64,000 nucleotides of DNA from Chloropicon primus (Eukaryota > Chlorophyta > Chloropicophyceae > Chloropicales > Chloropicaceae), in the NCBI GenBank assembly GCA_023205875.1, contig CP060761.1, positions 186,001-250,000 of the forward strand, read 5' to 3'. Made by a program: the position numbers and the translations under genes. The notes beneath the pieces are model-generated. The model was given only the letters and a program-made list of their open reading frames with translations, had not been told where the DNA came from and did no database searches. Below, piece by piece: positions 1 to 8,765 of this stretch (within the stretch, counting starts at the first letter, position 1; each line of letters opens with the position of its first letter).

Positions 1-3000
1 ACAGTGAGCGAAGGCAGCTTGAACGGCAGGGCCTGATAGCTCTTCCTGGCATTCTCCTCGATCGACCTGTTGAAGGCGCTCTTGGTCTTCTGATACGAGT
101 GACTGATGGCGGCGTTGAGGAGATTGTACTTGCTGTTCTTCTTGCTCTTGCCATTCGTTGTCAGCTTGACGCTGTTGCTGTACTTTCTGCTGTTGACAGC
201 GGCAACGTTGCTGTACTTCCTGCCCTTCGCCTTCTCCGAGATGCTTAAGTTGTCGTAGATCTCGGTCACGTCGACCACCTTGTCCTGAGGAGCATCTTTC
301 ATCGCCGAGAAGTTGGTGTACATGGAAGCCTGGTCCTCGGGAACCTCAAGCCTTCCGTCCAGAACGAATTCTGACCCAGAGATAATCAAGGAGTGCGTCA
401 GCTGCAGCTGCTCGTAGATGTTCTCGTTGCAGCGGACACCTCCCAGGAAGGTGCTCTCCGCGCACAGCTCAGCGGAAATGTCGTACACCTGGCCCTCCAC
501 GTCACAGATTTCCTTGGTCTTCGTGTTCTTCCTCAAGAACGCGGACCCGTACGCGATGCCAGCGGCGATCTCGTAAAGCATCTCCTGCTCGTCGTAGTTC
601 TCGTCGTTGTACTTCTCGATGCACTTGTTGACCTGGAGGGCGGAGTCAGCGATCTTGATCAACATCTCCTTGGAGCTCAGCTTTTCCCTGGACGTGTGGA
701 TCGGTTCAGAGATCAGCCGGAAGGAGTTGGTGCTCCACCGCAGGAAGACCAAGTGAAAGTCCCTCGCCACCTTGTTGCACGTCTCAAAGACCCTGTCCAT
801 GAGCTCGTGGGGGATGAGGGCGTTCTCGTCCTCGGCGGTGATCTTGCCCACAAGCAACGCGCAGTCCGTCGTAAAATCCATGAAAGTCTCGTTGTGGTCG
901 ATCAGCTCATCGATCCTCAGGTCGGTTACTTTCTTTGGGGCGCTCGGCACATCCTTGCTCGCCTCCTTCTTGGTTTGGGTGGCGTTCATGTTCGTCCTCG
1001 CTTGGATGAACTTGGCCAAGTCGTGGGTCTTGTCCTTGAGCGCGTCACTTGCAGCAGCCAGGCCATATTTCACGGTCATGTCTTCGATCTTCTCGGTCTC
1101 CTCGTCATCCCCCAGCAAGTCCTCGATCTTCTTCTGCTTCTCGTTGGACTTCTTGCCGTTCTTGATCTTCCTCTGGAACTTGGCGTTCAGCTCTGTGTTC
1201 TTCTTCCTCATGATGTCATAATTCCTGAAGGCGCTCGTGTGCGAGTTCACCTTTGGTGATTTTGGGGGCAGCGTGGACTCGATCAAGGTCTTCCTGTACT
1301 GGCTTGACGTCAGGTGCTGGGTGATGCACGTCTGAGTCTGCTCATCGCTCAAGTTGTCGGACAGGCTCTCCTTGATGATTTGCAGGGTCATCGAATTCAA
1401 CCTCAGGAAAAAATCGTGCAGACTCAGGACGTACGTCGTGGTCTCCACCACGGTGACGACGCTGTAGGGCTGGTCAGTCTTCGTCAGGATGGCGTTGTGG
1501 CCGAAATAAGTGCCTGGGTCGTACACGCCCAAGAGGGCGTGGCCAAACTGCTGCTCAGAGTTTTTGCTCTTCTTCTTCAAGGGGACGCTCTTGATGACTT
1601 GGACGGTCCCTCTCACCACGAAGTGGACGTTGGACGCGTCGTCCCCCTGGGCCAGGATGATCTTGTTTCTGGGGTGGTCGACCTCGGAGAGGTAGCAAAC
1701 GAACTCAGCGAGCTCCGTGATGCTGCACTTCTGGAAGATGGGCAACTTGCAAAGGAAATCCACCTTGTCCAAAATCTTCCTCTGGTGCCTTGTCTTGATG
1801 GTCCTGTCGTAGTCAGGCTTGTCGATGACAACAAAGAAGGTGGGCTCGTCCGTCTGGACAGTCGCGGCCCTGGGCTGATTTTTCAGGAGCGAGAGCTCAC
1901 CAAACGAGTCGCCGGGCCCCCTGGTACACAACAGGATTCGCCCCCCCTCCTCGTCCTCCTCCTCCTCGTTGTTCTCGCCGTCTCCCTCGCCGCCCCCTTC
2001 TCCCTCTGGCTTTGCGTCGTCCTCGCCCTCCTTGTTCTCTGGCTCCTGCTTGGGGGCAGGGATGGGCACCTGGACCTCGCCATCGTCGTCGCTGCTCGAT
2101 TCTTCGCTGCTCGACTCGCTGCTGCTGGGGGACTCCGAGCTTTCTCCCGATTCCCTCTCGCTCATTCCCTCCTCCTCTTCGCTGTAGCCCGATTGGTCCG
2201 TGTACTCGGACTCGTTGCTGCTCTCCAGATCCTCTTTGGGCTCCAGCCAGATCGACACGGACCCGTACAGGATAATGTAGAAGGAATCGCCCTCGTCCCC
2301 CTGCCTCACCACGATCTCGTCCTCGTCGTACTCCTCGAGCTTGAACATCTTACACAAGTCCCTCGACAAGTTTTCCTCGAGCTCGGTGAAGAACTTCATC
2401 TTCTTGACGAAAGAGTAGAGGAGGTCAACATCCTTCTCGTCACGCTCCCAAGACTCCTTGGCCAGGACCTCCAAAAAGGGGGCGATGGCCTTCTCGGCCT
2501 CCCTCGCTTTCGACATCTTCTTGGTGTAACGCTTCCAGGAAAGGAACATGCTCTGCACCTCCCTCATCTTCCATTTGGCGATGATCCTCCTCACCCTCTC
2601 GTTGTGGGTGAGCACGTCGTCCCTCTGGGCTAGCCTCTCCGCCTTTGCCCTCTCGTGCTTCTTCACCTCCTCCTCGCTCTGAATCTTGATCGCCTTGTGC
2701 TGCTTCGCCTCCTTCTCCCTCCTCCTCATCTCCTGCTCGAACTCGGACTGGAGGAACACGGAGGACTGCCTTTTGCTCATTCTCGAGGTGGGGTCAATCT
2801 CCCCGACCGCCATGACGCTCTGCCGGTGCATCATGGACGACTGCCTCCGGAACATGATCGACTCGCGCTTTCCTCCCATCTGCCCTCCCATCTGGTTCGG
2901 CAGCATCATCGACGACTCCCTGCGGACCATCATCGATGACTCCCTTCGACCCATCTTGGACATCCTCCTGTTCTGGCCCCCGGCCAGGTGACCCGGTGCC

Positions 3001-3683
3001 ATCATGGTGCTCTGCCTCCTGCCGTCCCCGCCTCCCAGCCCCGTGGCGTTCGCGAAATCCATCAAGGAAGTTCTCCTCCTCCCCCCGAGGCCCTCCCCGC
3101 CGTCTTGGCTGATGACCACGGACTCCCTCTTCCTCATGCTCATCTTGGGAGGACTTGGGTCGTCCGAAGCGGTCTCCGCCGGGGGAGGCTGTTGCGGTGG
3201 CGGGGCCGCGGAAGCTGGATCCCCGCCGCCCGCATTCGCCTCCCCCGCCCCTGCCTCTGCACCGGCGGCGGCTTTCTTCGCCAAGCCGCCAAGGCCGCCA
3301 CCGAAGCCCCTGATGGCGCTCAACTTCATCTTTCCCTTGCTCCACAGGCTCTTTGCGGACCTCTGCTGGTTCTCGAGAATGTTCGGCAGAGCGATGGCTC
3401 TCTCCCTCTGCCTGCGGACCGGCTGCACCGCTTCCCCATCAGATCCCCCCTCCTCCTTGCCCCCGGTTTGAATCTTCGAGCTCTTCCTCCTCTTTATCTT
3501 CTCCTTCGGAGGCTCTGGCTTGGAGGAGGAGGAGTCTTCCTCCTCCTCCTCCCCCCCCTCCTCCCCCTCCGCTATGCTCATCGAGGCCAGGCCTCCCACC
3601 TTCGAGGACTTCCTCCTCCGCGATGGCTGAGCCTCCTCCCCGTTGCTCCCCTTATTCTCGTTGTCTTCAGAGATGCTGAACAT
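1..3683 (-). CDS. Cyclic-nucleotide-binding protein, two CNB folds (C-terminus cut by window edge)
   Basis: The minus frame is open from an ATG at 3681-3683 to base 1 without a stop, giving about 1,227 residues and no C-terminus. The N-terminal 400 residues are low complexity, Ser/Met/Arg-rich, and carry many R-R-x-S/T motifs (for example RRESSMM twice, RRQSSMM, RRQSTMM) at about residues 215-320. A basic helix with an IQ-like look follows at about 350-400. The first CNB fold starts near residue 429. It is split by an acidic Glu/Ser insertion (about 484-583) and resumes with GDSFGELSLL and PRAATVQ at about 591-608. This is a good phosphate-binding cassette with the Glu and Arg that contact the cyclic phosphate. 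A second CNB fold (about 637-750) has a degenerate cassette. The rest is unrecognised. No intron is needed. CNB proteins of this general kind sense cAMP or cGMP; the ligand here is unknown. It shares a promoter region with the divergent hydrolase. Confidence 0.85.
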   Translation of the reverse strand, partial: MFSISEDNENKGSNGEEAQPSRRRKSSKVGGLASMSIAEGEEGGEEEEEDSSSSKPEPPKEKIKRRKSSKIQTGGKEEGGSDGEAVQPVRRQRERAIALPNILENQQRSAKSLWSKGKMKLSAIRGFGGGLGGLAKKAAAGAEAGAGEANAGGGDPASAAPPPQQPPPAETASDDPSPPKMSMRKRESVVISQDGGEGLGGRRRTSLMDFANATGLGGGDGRRQSTMMAPGHLAGGQNRRMSKMGRRESSMMVRRESSMMLPNQMGGQMGGKRESIMFRRQSSMMHRQSVMAVGEIDPTSRMSKRQSSVFLQSEFEQEMRRREKEAKQHKAIKIQSEEEVKKHERAKAERLAQRDDVLTHNERVRRIIAKWKMREVQSMFLSWKRYTKKMSKAREAEKAIAPFLEVLAKESWERDEKDVDLLYSFVKKMKFFTELEENLSRDLCKMFKLEEYDEDEIVVRQGDEGDSFYIILYGSVSIWLEPKEDLESSNESEYTDQSGYSEEEEGMSERESGESSESPSSSESSSEESSSDDDGEVQVPIPAPKQEPENKEGEDDAKPEGEGGGEGDGENNEEEEDEEGGRILLCTRGPGDSFGELSLLKNQPRAATVQTDEPTFFVVIDKPDYDRTIKTRHQRKILDKVDFLCKLPIFQKCSITELAEFVCYLSEVDHPRNKIILAQGDDASNVHFVVRGTVQVIKSVPLKKKSKNSEQQFGHALLGVYDPGTYFGHNAILTKTDQPYSVVTVVETTTYVLSLHDFFLRLNSMTLQIIKESLSDNLSDEQTQTCITQHLTSSQYRKTLIESTLPPKSPKVNSHTSAFRNYDIMRKKNTELNAKFQRKIKNGKKSNEKQKKIEDLLGDDEETEKIEDMTVKYGLAAASDALKDKTHDLAKFIQARTNMNATQTKKEASKDVPSAPKKVTDLRIDELIDHNETFMDFTTDCALLVGKITAEDENALIPHELMDRVFETCNKVARDFHLVFLRWSTNSFRLISEPIHTSREKLSSKEMLIKIADSALQVNKCIEKYNDENYDEQEMLYEIAAGIAYGSAFLRKNTKTKEICDVEGQVYDISAELCAESTFLGGVRCNENIYEQLQLTHSLIISGSEFVLDGRLEVPEDQASMYTNFSAMKDAPQDKVVDVTEIYDNLSISEKAKGRKYSNVAAVNSRKYSNSVKLTTNGKSKKNSKYNLLNAAISHSYQKTKSAFNRSIEENARKSYQALPFKLPSLT

Positions 3684-4434
3684 CTTCCCAGCAACAGGGC
3701 ACAGTCAACAAGGCAGGTGGGTCCTCCCAAGTAGTCGCAAGCCTCGTCCTCGTCCTCTCACACCTACCCCCCCTGCTCCATCAAAATTCTCGCACTCTCT
3801 GAACCCCTCCACTCTCAAACCCACAGCACTCGCACCATCACAACAAACTCCAGTATATATACACCCACTCGCCTCAATGCCTTGGGCCTGTTTGTTTCGG
3901 GACACAAGGTAGCCTCAATGCCTTGGCAACCTCCTTGGTCTCCACCTTTGTGCAATCCAAAGGAAAAGGAAAAGGAAAAAGGAATAGGAGAACAAAACTA
4001 AAGGAAAAGGAAACCACAAAAGGGAAAGAAACCCTTGGCGGAGACAATCTCTCGTCCTCCTCTCTCTCACTCTCACTCTCTGGTGTTCCTCCTCAATGCT
4101 GCCTTTGACTAAATTGTCCATAGGATCAACGACACACCACATATAAGTGTACCAATTATGTACACCCGTTACTCGTCTTTAGGATCTCTGAGGATCTCAT
4201 CCTCTCTGAGGGGACGGTGACAGTGACAGTGAACCTCCTCTTCAAGCGGCTGTAGGGAACGAGAAAGCGAACGAAGTGGACGGCAGGGAACGCAGAGAGA
4301 ACACACATGTCGTGAGCTTCCCACTCGTGCCTCACTTGCTCGGTTTGGACGAGTATCGCGAAAGCACTGGTCCATCATAGGGTCCATAGGAGGAGGAGGA
4401 CGATTCGAATGGACTGCTGGATTGGAAGGAAGTG
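3684..4434. promoter_or_regulatory. Divergent promoter region between the CNB protein and the hydrolase
   Basis: No convincing coding sequence lies here. It holds a purine-rich run of AAGGAAAAGG-like blocks (about 3960-4030) and a 15-bp direct repeat, GCCTCAATGCCTTGG, seen twice near 3870 and 3913. It also holds an inverted repeat, GTGTACCAATTATGTACAC, at 4147-4165. A similar inverted repeat lies in the FAD6/NUP107 divergent promoter at 36643-36661. Assignment as promoter is by position only. Confidence 0.4.
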
Positions 4435-6213
4435 ATGGTTGTGTCCATCGTGTCCTCGAGCCCCGGTGCGGCGAGGAGGGGGTCGACGAAAGGGAGGAGG
4501 TCGGTGGGTCAGCAGGTGTCTTGCTCTCACCGCGTGGGTGCGAGTCGAGCAGATGGTTACTGCCCTCCGACGCCACGGGAAGGGCTTGAGGAGCTTGGGT
4601 TGGATGTGACGGGTGTTCCAAAGAGGAAGGGCATCAGAAAGCGACTGGTTGCTGGCCTGAAGAATGTTGTGGGGTCGGTGGCCAGCTACGCGCTGGTGAG
4701 GAGACCGGGGAAGAAGTCCATCGTTCTCGAACCGCCGGAGCGGGTCGGTGGAGAAGTGGGACCAGATGCACTCCTCGTCGTGTTCTGCGGCGGAAGGGTT
4801 TCGCCGAGCCACTACGTGGAGCTGTCTCGATCCGTCCAGAAGCACACAGGCACGAGGCTGTGGGTCGTCATTCCCAAGTTTGCCAGGGACCTGAGCTTTG
4901 AGAAGTCTGCTCGCGTGATGTTTGACGTCTCCCTCGCGATGGCCAAGGAGGCAGGGTTCGACGCGGAGGGAAAATCGGTGCCCGCGGAGTCCGTCTACGT
5001 CGTAGGCCACAGCTGGGGAGGTTATGCGGCCAGGGGCATCGCTCTGGAGAAGAGTGCGGGCCTTGTCCTTCTGAACAGCTGGCTCGGGAGGTTCAGGGAG
5101 CGCGTCCCCGCGCTCATGATGGAAAGGACCCGGTACTCGGTCGACGTGTCAGAGTACGCCAAGCCTTTCCTCGTGCTGTCTGGGGACAGAGACGGTCAGA
5201 TGAGACCGAGCCACATCGCCGAGGCGTTCCACATGTCGGAGAAGTACAAGGAGCTCACAGGCTGCGGAGACGTCTTTGCAGCAAAGACCAAGGGCGTGGT
5301 GTGCTTGCAGGGATTGAATCACTCTGTGCACATCAACGACGACCCGAACTACGGGAGGGGGGATACGAGCGCTGGCGTGGGCAGGGAGGATGCCGTGGAC
5401 CTTGTGGCGTCGACGATTGCAGCATGGATCGATTCCAACCGCATGAGCTCCGCTTCTGCAGCGGAGACGCTTCTCGTGAGAAGAGTGAAGGAAACGGGGG
5501 ATCTCCTCTCTCCTCTCATTGCCTCCGGGACGGGCAGAAGCGAGGACGGCCAAATACGCGAGCTGGCTGCTCTTGCACAGGAGAGAGCGGCAAACGTGTC
5601 TGGCCTCGACCAAGGCGAAATCTCCACGGCCGTGGTGGAGGACTTCAAGAACTTCGTTTACTCGAAGCCTCTCGTGTTCCAGAACACCGAAACCGGAAAG
5701 GCGACGGTCATGGTGAGCGCGCTCGTGGTCTGGGACGAGTCGGGCATGGGAGGCGTGAACAACAGCAGGAACCGTGGCTCCGCCGAGGTTTGGGTCAAGA
5801 TGAAATCCCAGGAGTACTGCTGCGAGTCGGGGCTCATGGGGGCGGCGAAGGGGGCTGCCCGCAGCGCCAAGGAAATCAATGAGGAAACTTTCGCAAAGGC
5901 TTTGGAAATGGTCTCGCCCTGGCAGAGGGAGAGGTACGAGCGAGAAGGCAGGAAGCTTGTGTTTGCGCCAGATCGAGAGCTTCCAGCCGGTCCGCCGTGG
6001 CTAGCCGCGCCGATGGTGTACTCACCAGAGTCTGGGGAGGATGGCAGCGCGCTCGTTCTCACGTGCCCGTCGGGGAAGAGTCCAACGGTGGGGCTCCCAG
6101 ACCGCTTTGCCGGAATGCACTACATCAAAATTCCCAGCTTGGCCAGCTTCGTCGAGTACATTCTTGTCGATGCTTTCATCCGAACCGAGGCTCTGCTTTA
6201 TGTAAGGCAGTAA
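4435..6213 (+). CDS. Alpha/beta-hydrolase-fold protein, possibly organelle-targeted
   Basis: A single-exon gene of 592 residues. The start is the ATG at 4435. The first 60 residues are rich in Ser, Arg and Val and poor in acids, as in a plastid or mitochondrial presequence. The hydrolase fold follows. A strand plus nucleophile elbow GHSWGGY begins at about residue 191, so Ser193 is the likely nucleophile. A strand ending in LSGDRDG near residue 250 offers the acid, and LNHSVH near 294 offers the His. A second half of about 270 residues has no family I recognise; it contains a segment reading SPWQRERYEREGRKLVF. Substrate is unknown; lipase, esterase or thioesterase are all possible. The gene ends 24 bp from the convergent neighbour. 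Confidence 0.75.
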   Translation: MVVSIVSSSPGAARRGSTKGRRSVGQQVSCSHRVGASRADGYCPPTPREGLEELGLDVTGVPKRKGIRKRLVAGLKNVVGSVASYALVRRPGKKSIVLEPPERVGGEVGPDALLVVFCGGRVSPSHYVELSRSVQKHTGTRLWVVIPKFARDLSFEKSARVMFDVSLAMAKEAGFDAEGKSVPAESVYVVGHSWGGYAARGIALEKSAGLVLLNSWLGRFRERVPALMMERTRYSVDVSEYAKPFLVLSGDRDGQMRPSHIAEAFHMSEKYKELTGCGDVFAAKTKGVVCLQGLNHSVHINDDPNYGRGDTSAGVGREDAVDLVASTIAAWIDSNRMSSASAAETLLVRRVKETGDLLSPLIASGTGRSEDGQIRELAALAQERAANVSGLDQGEISTAVVEDFKNFVYSKPLVFQNTETGKATVMVSALVVWDESGMGGVNNSRNRGSAEVWVKMKSQEYCCESGLMGAAKGAARSAKEINEETFAKALEMVSPWQRERYEREGRKLVFAPDRELPAGPPWLAAPMVYSPESGEDGSALVLTCPSGKSPTVGLPDRFAGMHYIKIPSLASFVEYILVDAFIRTEALLYVRQ

Positions 6214-6237
6214 GGCTTGTCGTCTTTAAATCGTGCA

Positions 6238-6516
6238 CTAGTTATTTTTTTGCGTGTTCGCAATGATGAGGTCTTGGATTCTTTGGGCCACCTCTTCTCT
6301 CTGCTGCTGGTGCCTCCTTTGGACCTCGAGTCGATTGGAGTTGCCCGCAGCCGATAATGTTTTGGCACTCTCGTAGCACAAGAGCTCCTCCTGCCTCACC
6401 AGGATGTCCAGCTGCTCGCTGAAAGTGAGGTCCGCTTTCCCTCTCGATTCGACCGCCGTGGCACCTGCCCGCCGGTCAACCAAGTGACTCGACGCCATGG
6501 AAACCGGGAGTATCAT
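6238..6516 (-). CDS. Small helical protein of unknown function
   Basis: Encodes 92 residues from the ATG at 6514-6516, or 86 from the in-frame ATG at 6496-6498, which looks equally good (MASSHLVDRR). The body is highly charged and Gln-rich, with a predicted long helix (EVQRRHQQQREEVAQRIQDL). There is no signal peptide or membrane segment. Size and helix content resemble small subunits of larger complexes such as Mediator or spindle proteins, but I do not recognise the family. It is convergent with the hydrolase. The frame is clean and the codon use matches neighbours, so it is probably real. Confidence 0.55.
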   Translation of the reverse strand: MILPVSMASSHLVDRRAGATAVESRGKADLTFSEQLDILVRQEELLCYESAKTLSAAGNSNRLEVQRRHQQQREEVAQRIQDLIIANTQKNN

Positions 6517-6868
6517 TTAGGGAAACCTTACATATGTGTATCGAAGCGAGCCTTGGCCCCTGGGCGGCGTCACCCAGTTCACTAGGGGCTCCATCGGCGA
6601 GCCGTGGACCATGGCGATGGCGTGCAGCACGAGCCACCTCTCCGCGCCGTGGAGGGAGGGGAAGCAAAGGTGGACTCTCCCGAGCCTGAGAAAATAAGAG
6701 CGGCAACAAAAGGGGAGTTTATAAATACTACAAAAGCTGTGTTTTTTCCAAAAGTGATCCCATGGCTTTTGGCGGGAATTTTGAAAATCGGCGGGAGGAG
6801 AAGCGAACCGAAAAACTAAAAGTAACGGACGGGCGTCGAGGCCGAGGGACAGAAGACGGAGCGCGACC
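6517..6868. promoter_or_regulatory. Divergent upstream region
   Basis: This 350-bp stretch lies between the start of the small helical protein and the start of the AP2-like/nuclease-like gene. It holds an AT-rich patch with TTTATAAATACTACAAAAG near 6718-6736, which is TATA-like and about 130 bp upstream of the plus-strand ATG. No gene is seen in it. Confidence 0.35.
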
Positions 6869-8017
6869 ATGCCCAAGGGGGTGTTCAATAACAAGCGCCG
6901 CAAGAAGAAGCCGTACGGAGTGCGTATCGGTCGCCCCACGGAATACTTCGCCACCGTGGCGTACCGCGCGGGCAAACTCAAGAAGAGGGAGACCGATCGA
7001 GCCGCGCTCGCGGTGAAGCGCGCCCGCAACCTGGCGATCTACGGCCGGAGCTCCGCCACGGAGCGCGAAGTGGCGCTCGCCCTCGTCGCCAAATGGCAGG
7101 CGACCATCCCCGGGAGCGCGGCGCTCGTGCTAAACGACGGTACGAAAGCAGACGTCCTCCTCCGCCTGAGCGAGGAGGACGCGTGGCTGCCGGTGCAGCT
7201 CAAGACGACGAGCGGCGCCATGAAGGGTAGACCGAATACGTGGCTCTTCAACAACGTCACCGGCTACTCGGGGATGTGTGTGGTGTGCTGGCGGTGCGAC
7301 GTCGGCGACGCGTGGGTGTACAACGGCGACGCGCTGAACAAGCGCGTCAAGCAGCACCTGAGCGTCACCCCCCGCCGCAAGAACTGTAAGAACTGTGAGC
7401 TCGCGCTCGCGCGTGACCTCAACCTCGACGCGCTCGTGCAATGGCTGAGCGAGCAGGCCCAGGCCCAGGCCCAGGCCCAGGCCCAGGCCCAGGCCCATCT
7501 GTGTCGGTGGACGACCGTCACCGAGCACGCCGCGCGGCACGACTTCGCGTCCGCGGCCCAAGCGCTCGAGATGCGCGGCATCGACGCGTTCAAGGCGAGC
7601 TTCCCAAAGCACCGCTACGCCTTCCCCGAGGGACAGAACACCCAAGTCGACCTGCTGAAGGATGCGACGACGCGCCAGCAGTTCAAGACGGCGCGCGCGG
7701 CGTCTAACGGCGTCGCCGGGTTTATGTGCGACCTGTACACCTACGCCGGGCGTGACGAGGCGGGCAAGGAGCTGAAAGATCCTTACCCGGCAGGGGCGTT
7801 CGACGAGCTAGTGGCGGTGGCGTGGGTGGAAGGCAAAGCATACTTTTGGATCATCCCCGCGGCAGAGCTGGAGGCGAAAGGGTACCTGCAATCGGAGTCG
7901 CAGCCTGGGAAGACGTGCCTGAAGCTGCACGCGTCGCAGATTGGCGTGCAGCCGAACCCGCACGCGCGTAACAAGGCAGACACGTGGACCCACAAGTACT
8001 TCCATTCCGCAGCTTAG
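6869..8017 (+). CDS. AP2-like domain fused to two nuclease-like halves (D...QxK motifs)
   Basis: Single exon, 382 residues. A lysine-rich start leads into an AP2/ERF-like DNA-binding segment at about residues 16-60 (YGVRIGR...YFATV...AALAVKRARNLAIYG). The first half then has Glu66, Asp95 and QLK at 110-112, in the order E...D...QxK used by some PD-(D/E)xK nucleases. The second half repeats the core: VDLL with Asp261, then QFK at 271-273, both followed by Thr. Each half is followed by hydrophobic strands containing Trp or Tyr (WVYNGD; AYFWIIP). A Gln-Ala linker at about 196-209 joins the halves and is encoded by a hexamer repeat. AP2-nuclease fusions are known among homing-endonuclease-like proteins. 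Whether this one cuts DNA is inference; no HNH or GIY motif is seen. No flanking repeats were found. Confidence 0.6.
   Translation: MPKGVFNNKRRKKKPYGVRIGRPTEYFATVAYRAGKLKKRETDRAALAVKRARNLAIYGRSSATEREVALALVAKWQATIPGSAALVLNDGTKADVLLRLSEEDAWLPVQLKTTSGAMKGRPNTWLFNNVTGYSGMCVVCWRCDVGDAWVYNGDALNKRVKQHLSVTPRRKNCKNCELALARDLNLDALVQWLSEQAQAQAQAQAQAQAHLCRWTTVTEHAARHDFASAAQALEMRGIDAFKASFPKHRYAFPEGQNTQVDLLKDATTRQQFKTARAASNGVAGFMCDLYTYAGRDEAGKELKDPYPAGAFDELVAVAWVEGKAYFWIIPAAELEAKGYLQSESQPGKTCLKLHASQIGVQPNPHARNKADTWTHKYFHSAA
7453..7496 (+). repeat. In-frame hexamer repeat (CAGGCC), about seven copies
   Basis: A perfect hexanucleotide run encodes the Gln-Ala linker of the AP2-like/nuclease-like protein. It is a likely length-variable site, and length change by whole units keeps the frame. 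Confidence 0.9.
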
Positions 8018-8240
8018 CTTTCATCATGCTTTTTGATGTGGGGAGGTGAAGTCACTGTAAAGACAAAGGAAAGGGCCTTGGGCTTGGGGCTGCGCGTCCG
8101 TTTGTGTGTAACTGAATTTTTTTCCAATTACGAGCCTTCGTCGTCGTCCGCCTCGGCCTCTTCGGCCCCGGACCTCTCTCTCTTCCTTTCTCTCTCTCTC
8201 ACTCTTCCGTCCAAAGGTTGGTTCGTTCGGTCCGGAGAAG

Positions 8241-8756
8241 GTGGTCCTAACCAAACCAAACCAAGGGCAAGCTTTTTCTTCTTCTAAAACTAAACCCGGG
8301 CGTTCGCTCGCCTCGCGAAAGGAGGAAGCTGCAGAACAATCCACTCGTCCTGGTCCTGGTCCTGGTCCTGGTCCCTTCTTTCTCCTTCCGCCGTGGCCTT
8401 CGCGCCCCGCCTCGGCCTCCCTGAGTCCAAGGAGGGAGAGGAGGGAGGGGGGCTACTCGGAGAAGTTCTCGTACCTCGCGGTCCAGAAGGAGAAGGAGGA
8501 GGAGGGGGAGGAGGGGAAGGGGAACTCGATCGTGGAGCAGCTTGTGGGCGGGGAGAGGAAAGGGGGAAGAGAGGGAAGGATCGTGGGCACCCCGAGGAAG
8601 CGCGGGGGGCACGTTATCTTCCGCCTGTGCGATGATGAGGAGGGGCCAGCAGGAGGGGGAAGGGTCTCCAACGTGGTCGTGACGCGATCCGACCCCGAGT
8701 ACGGCGAACTCAAGGCCAAAAAGTGGGGGGACGTGATCGCGATGGGACGATCGTGA
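8241..8756 (+). CDS. Possible small gene or 3' exon, start not found
   Basis: An open plus frame of 171 codons ends at 8756, ten bases from the stop of the convergent minus-strand gene. The last 60 codons look coding (HVIFRLCDDEEG, RVSNVVVTRSDPEYGELKAK, WGDVI). No ATG exists in this frame, so the real start must lie in an upstream exon or the gene is something else. The first part is low complexity, including a Pro-Gly run from a CCTGGT repeat at about 8348-8373. Family not recognised. Confidence 0.35.
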   Translation: MVLTKPNQGQAFSSSKTKPGRSLASRKEEAAEQSTRPGPGPGPGPFFLLPPWPSRPASASLSPRRERREGGYSEKFSYLAVQKEKEEEGEEGKGNSIVEQLVGGERKGGREGRIVGTPRKRGGHVIFRLCDDEEGPAGGGRVSNVVVTRSDPEYGELKAKKWGDVIAMGRS

Positions 8757-8765
8757 TCGTGATGG

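Noticed and set aside
393-3734. Several long plus-strand open frames over the first 3.7 kb
   Set aside because: They are antisense shadows of the CNB gene. They are Leu/Val-rich with no domains, while the minus frame gives a continuous protein with CNB motifs.
6869-8017. Reading the nuclease-like gene as a transposon or integrated element
   Set aside because: No terminal repeats, target duplications or other element genes were found around it, so I keep it as a single gene of unknown origin.
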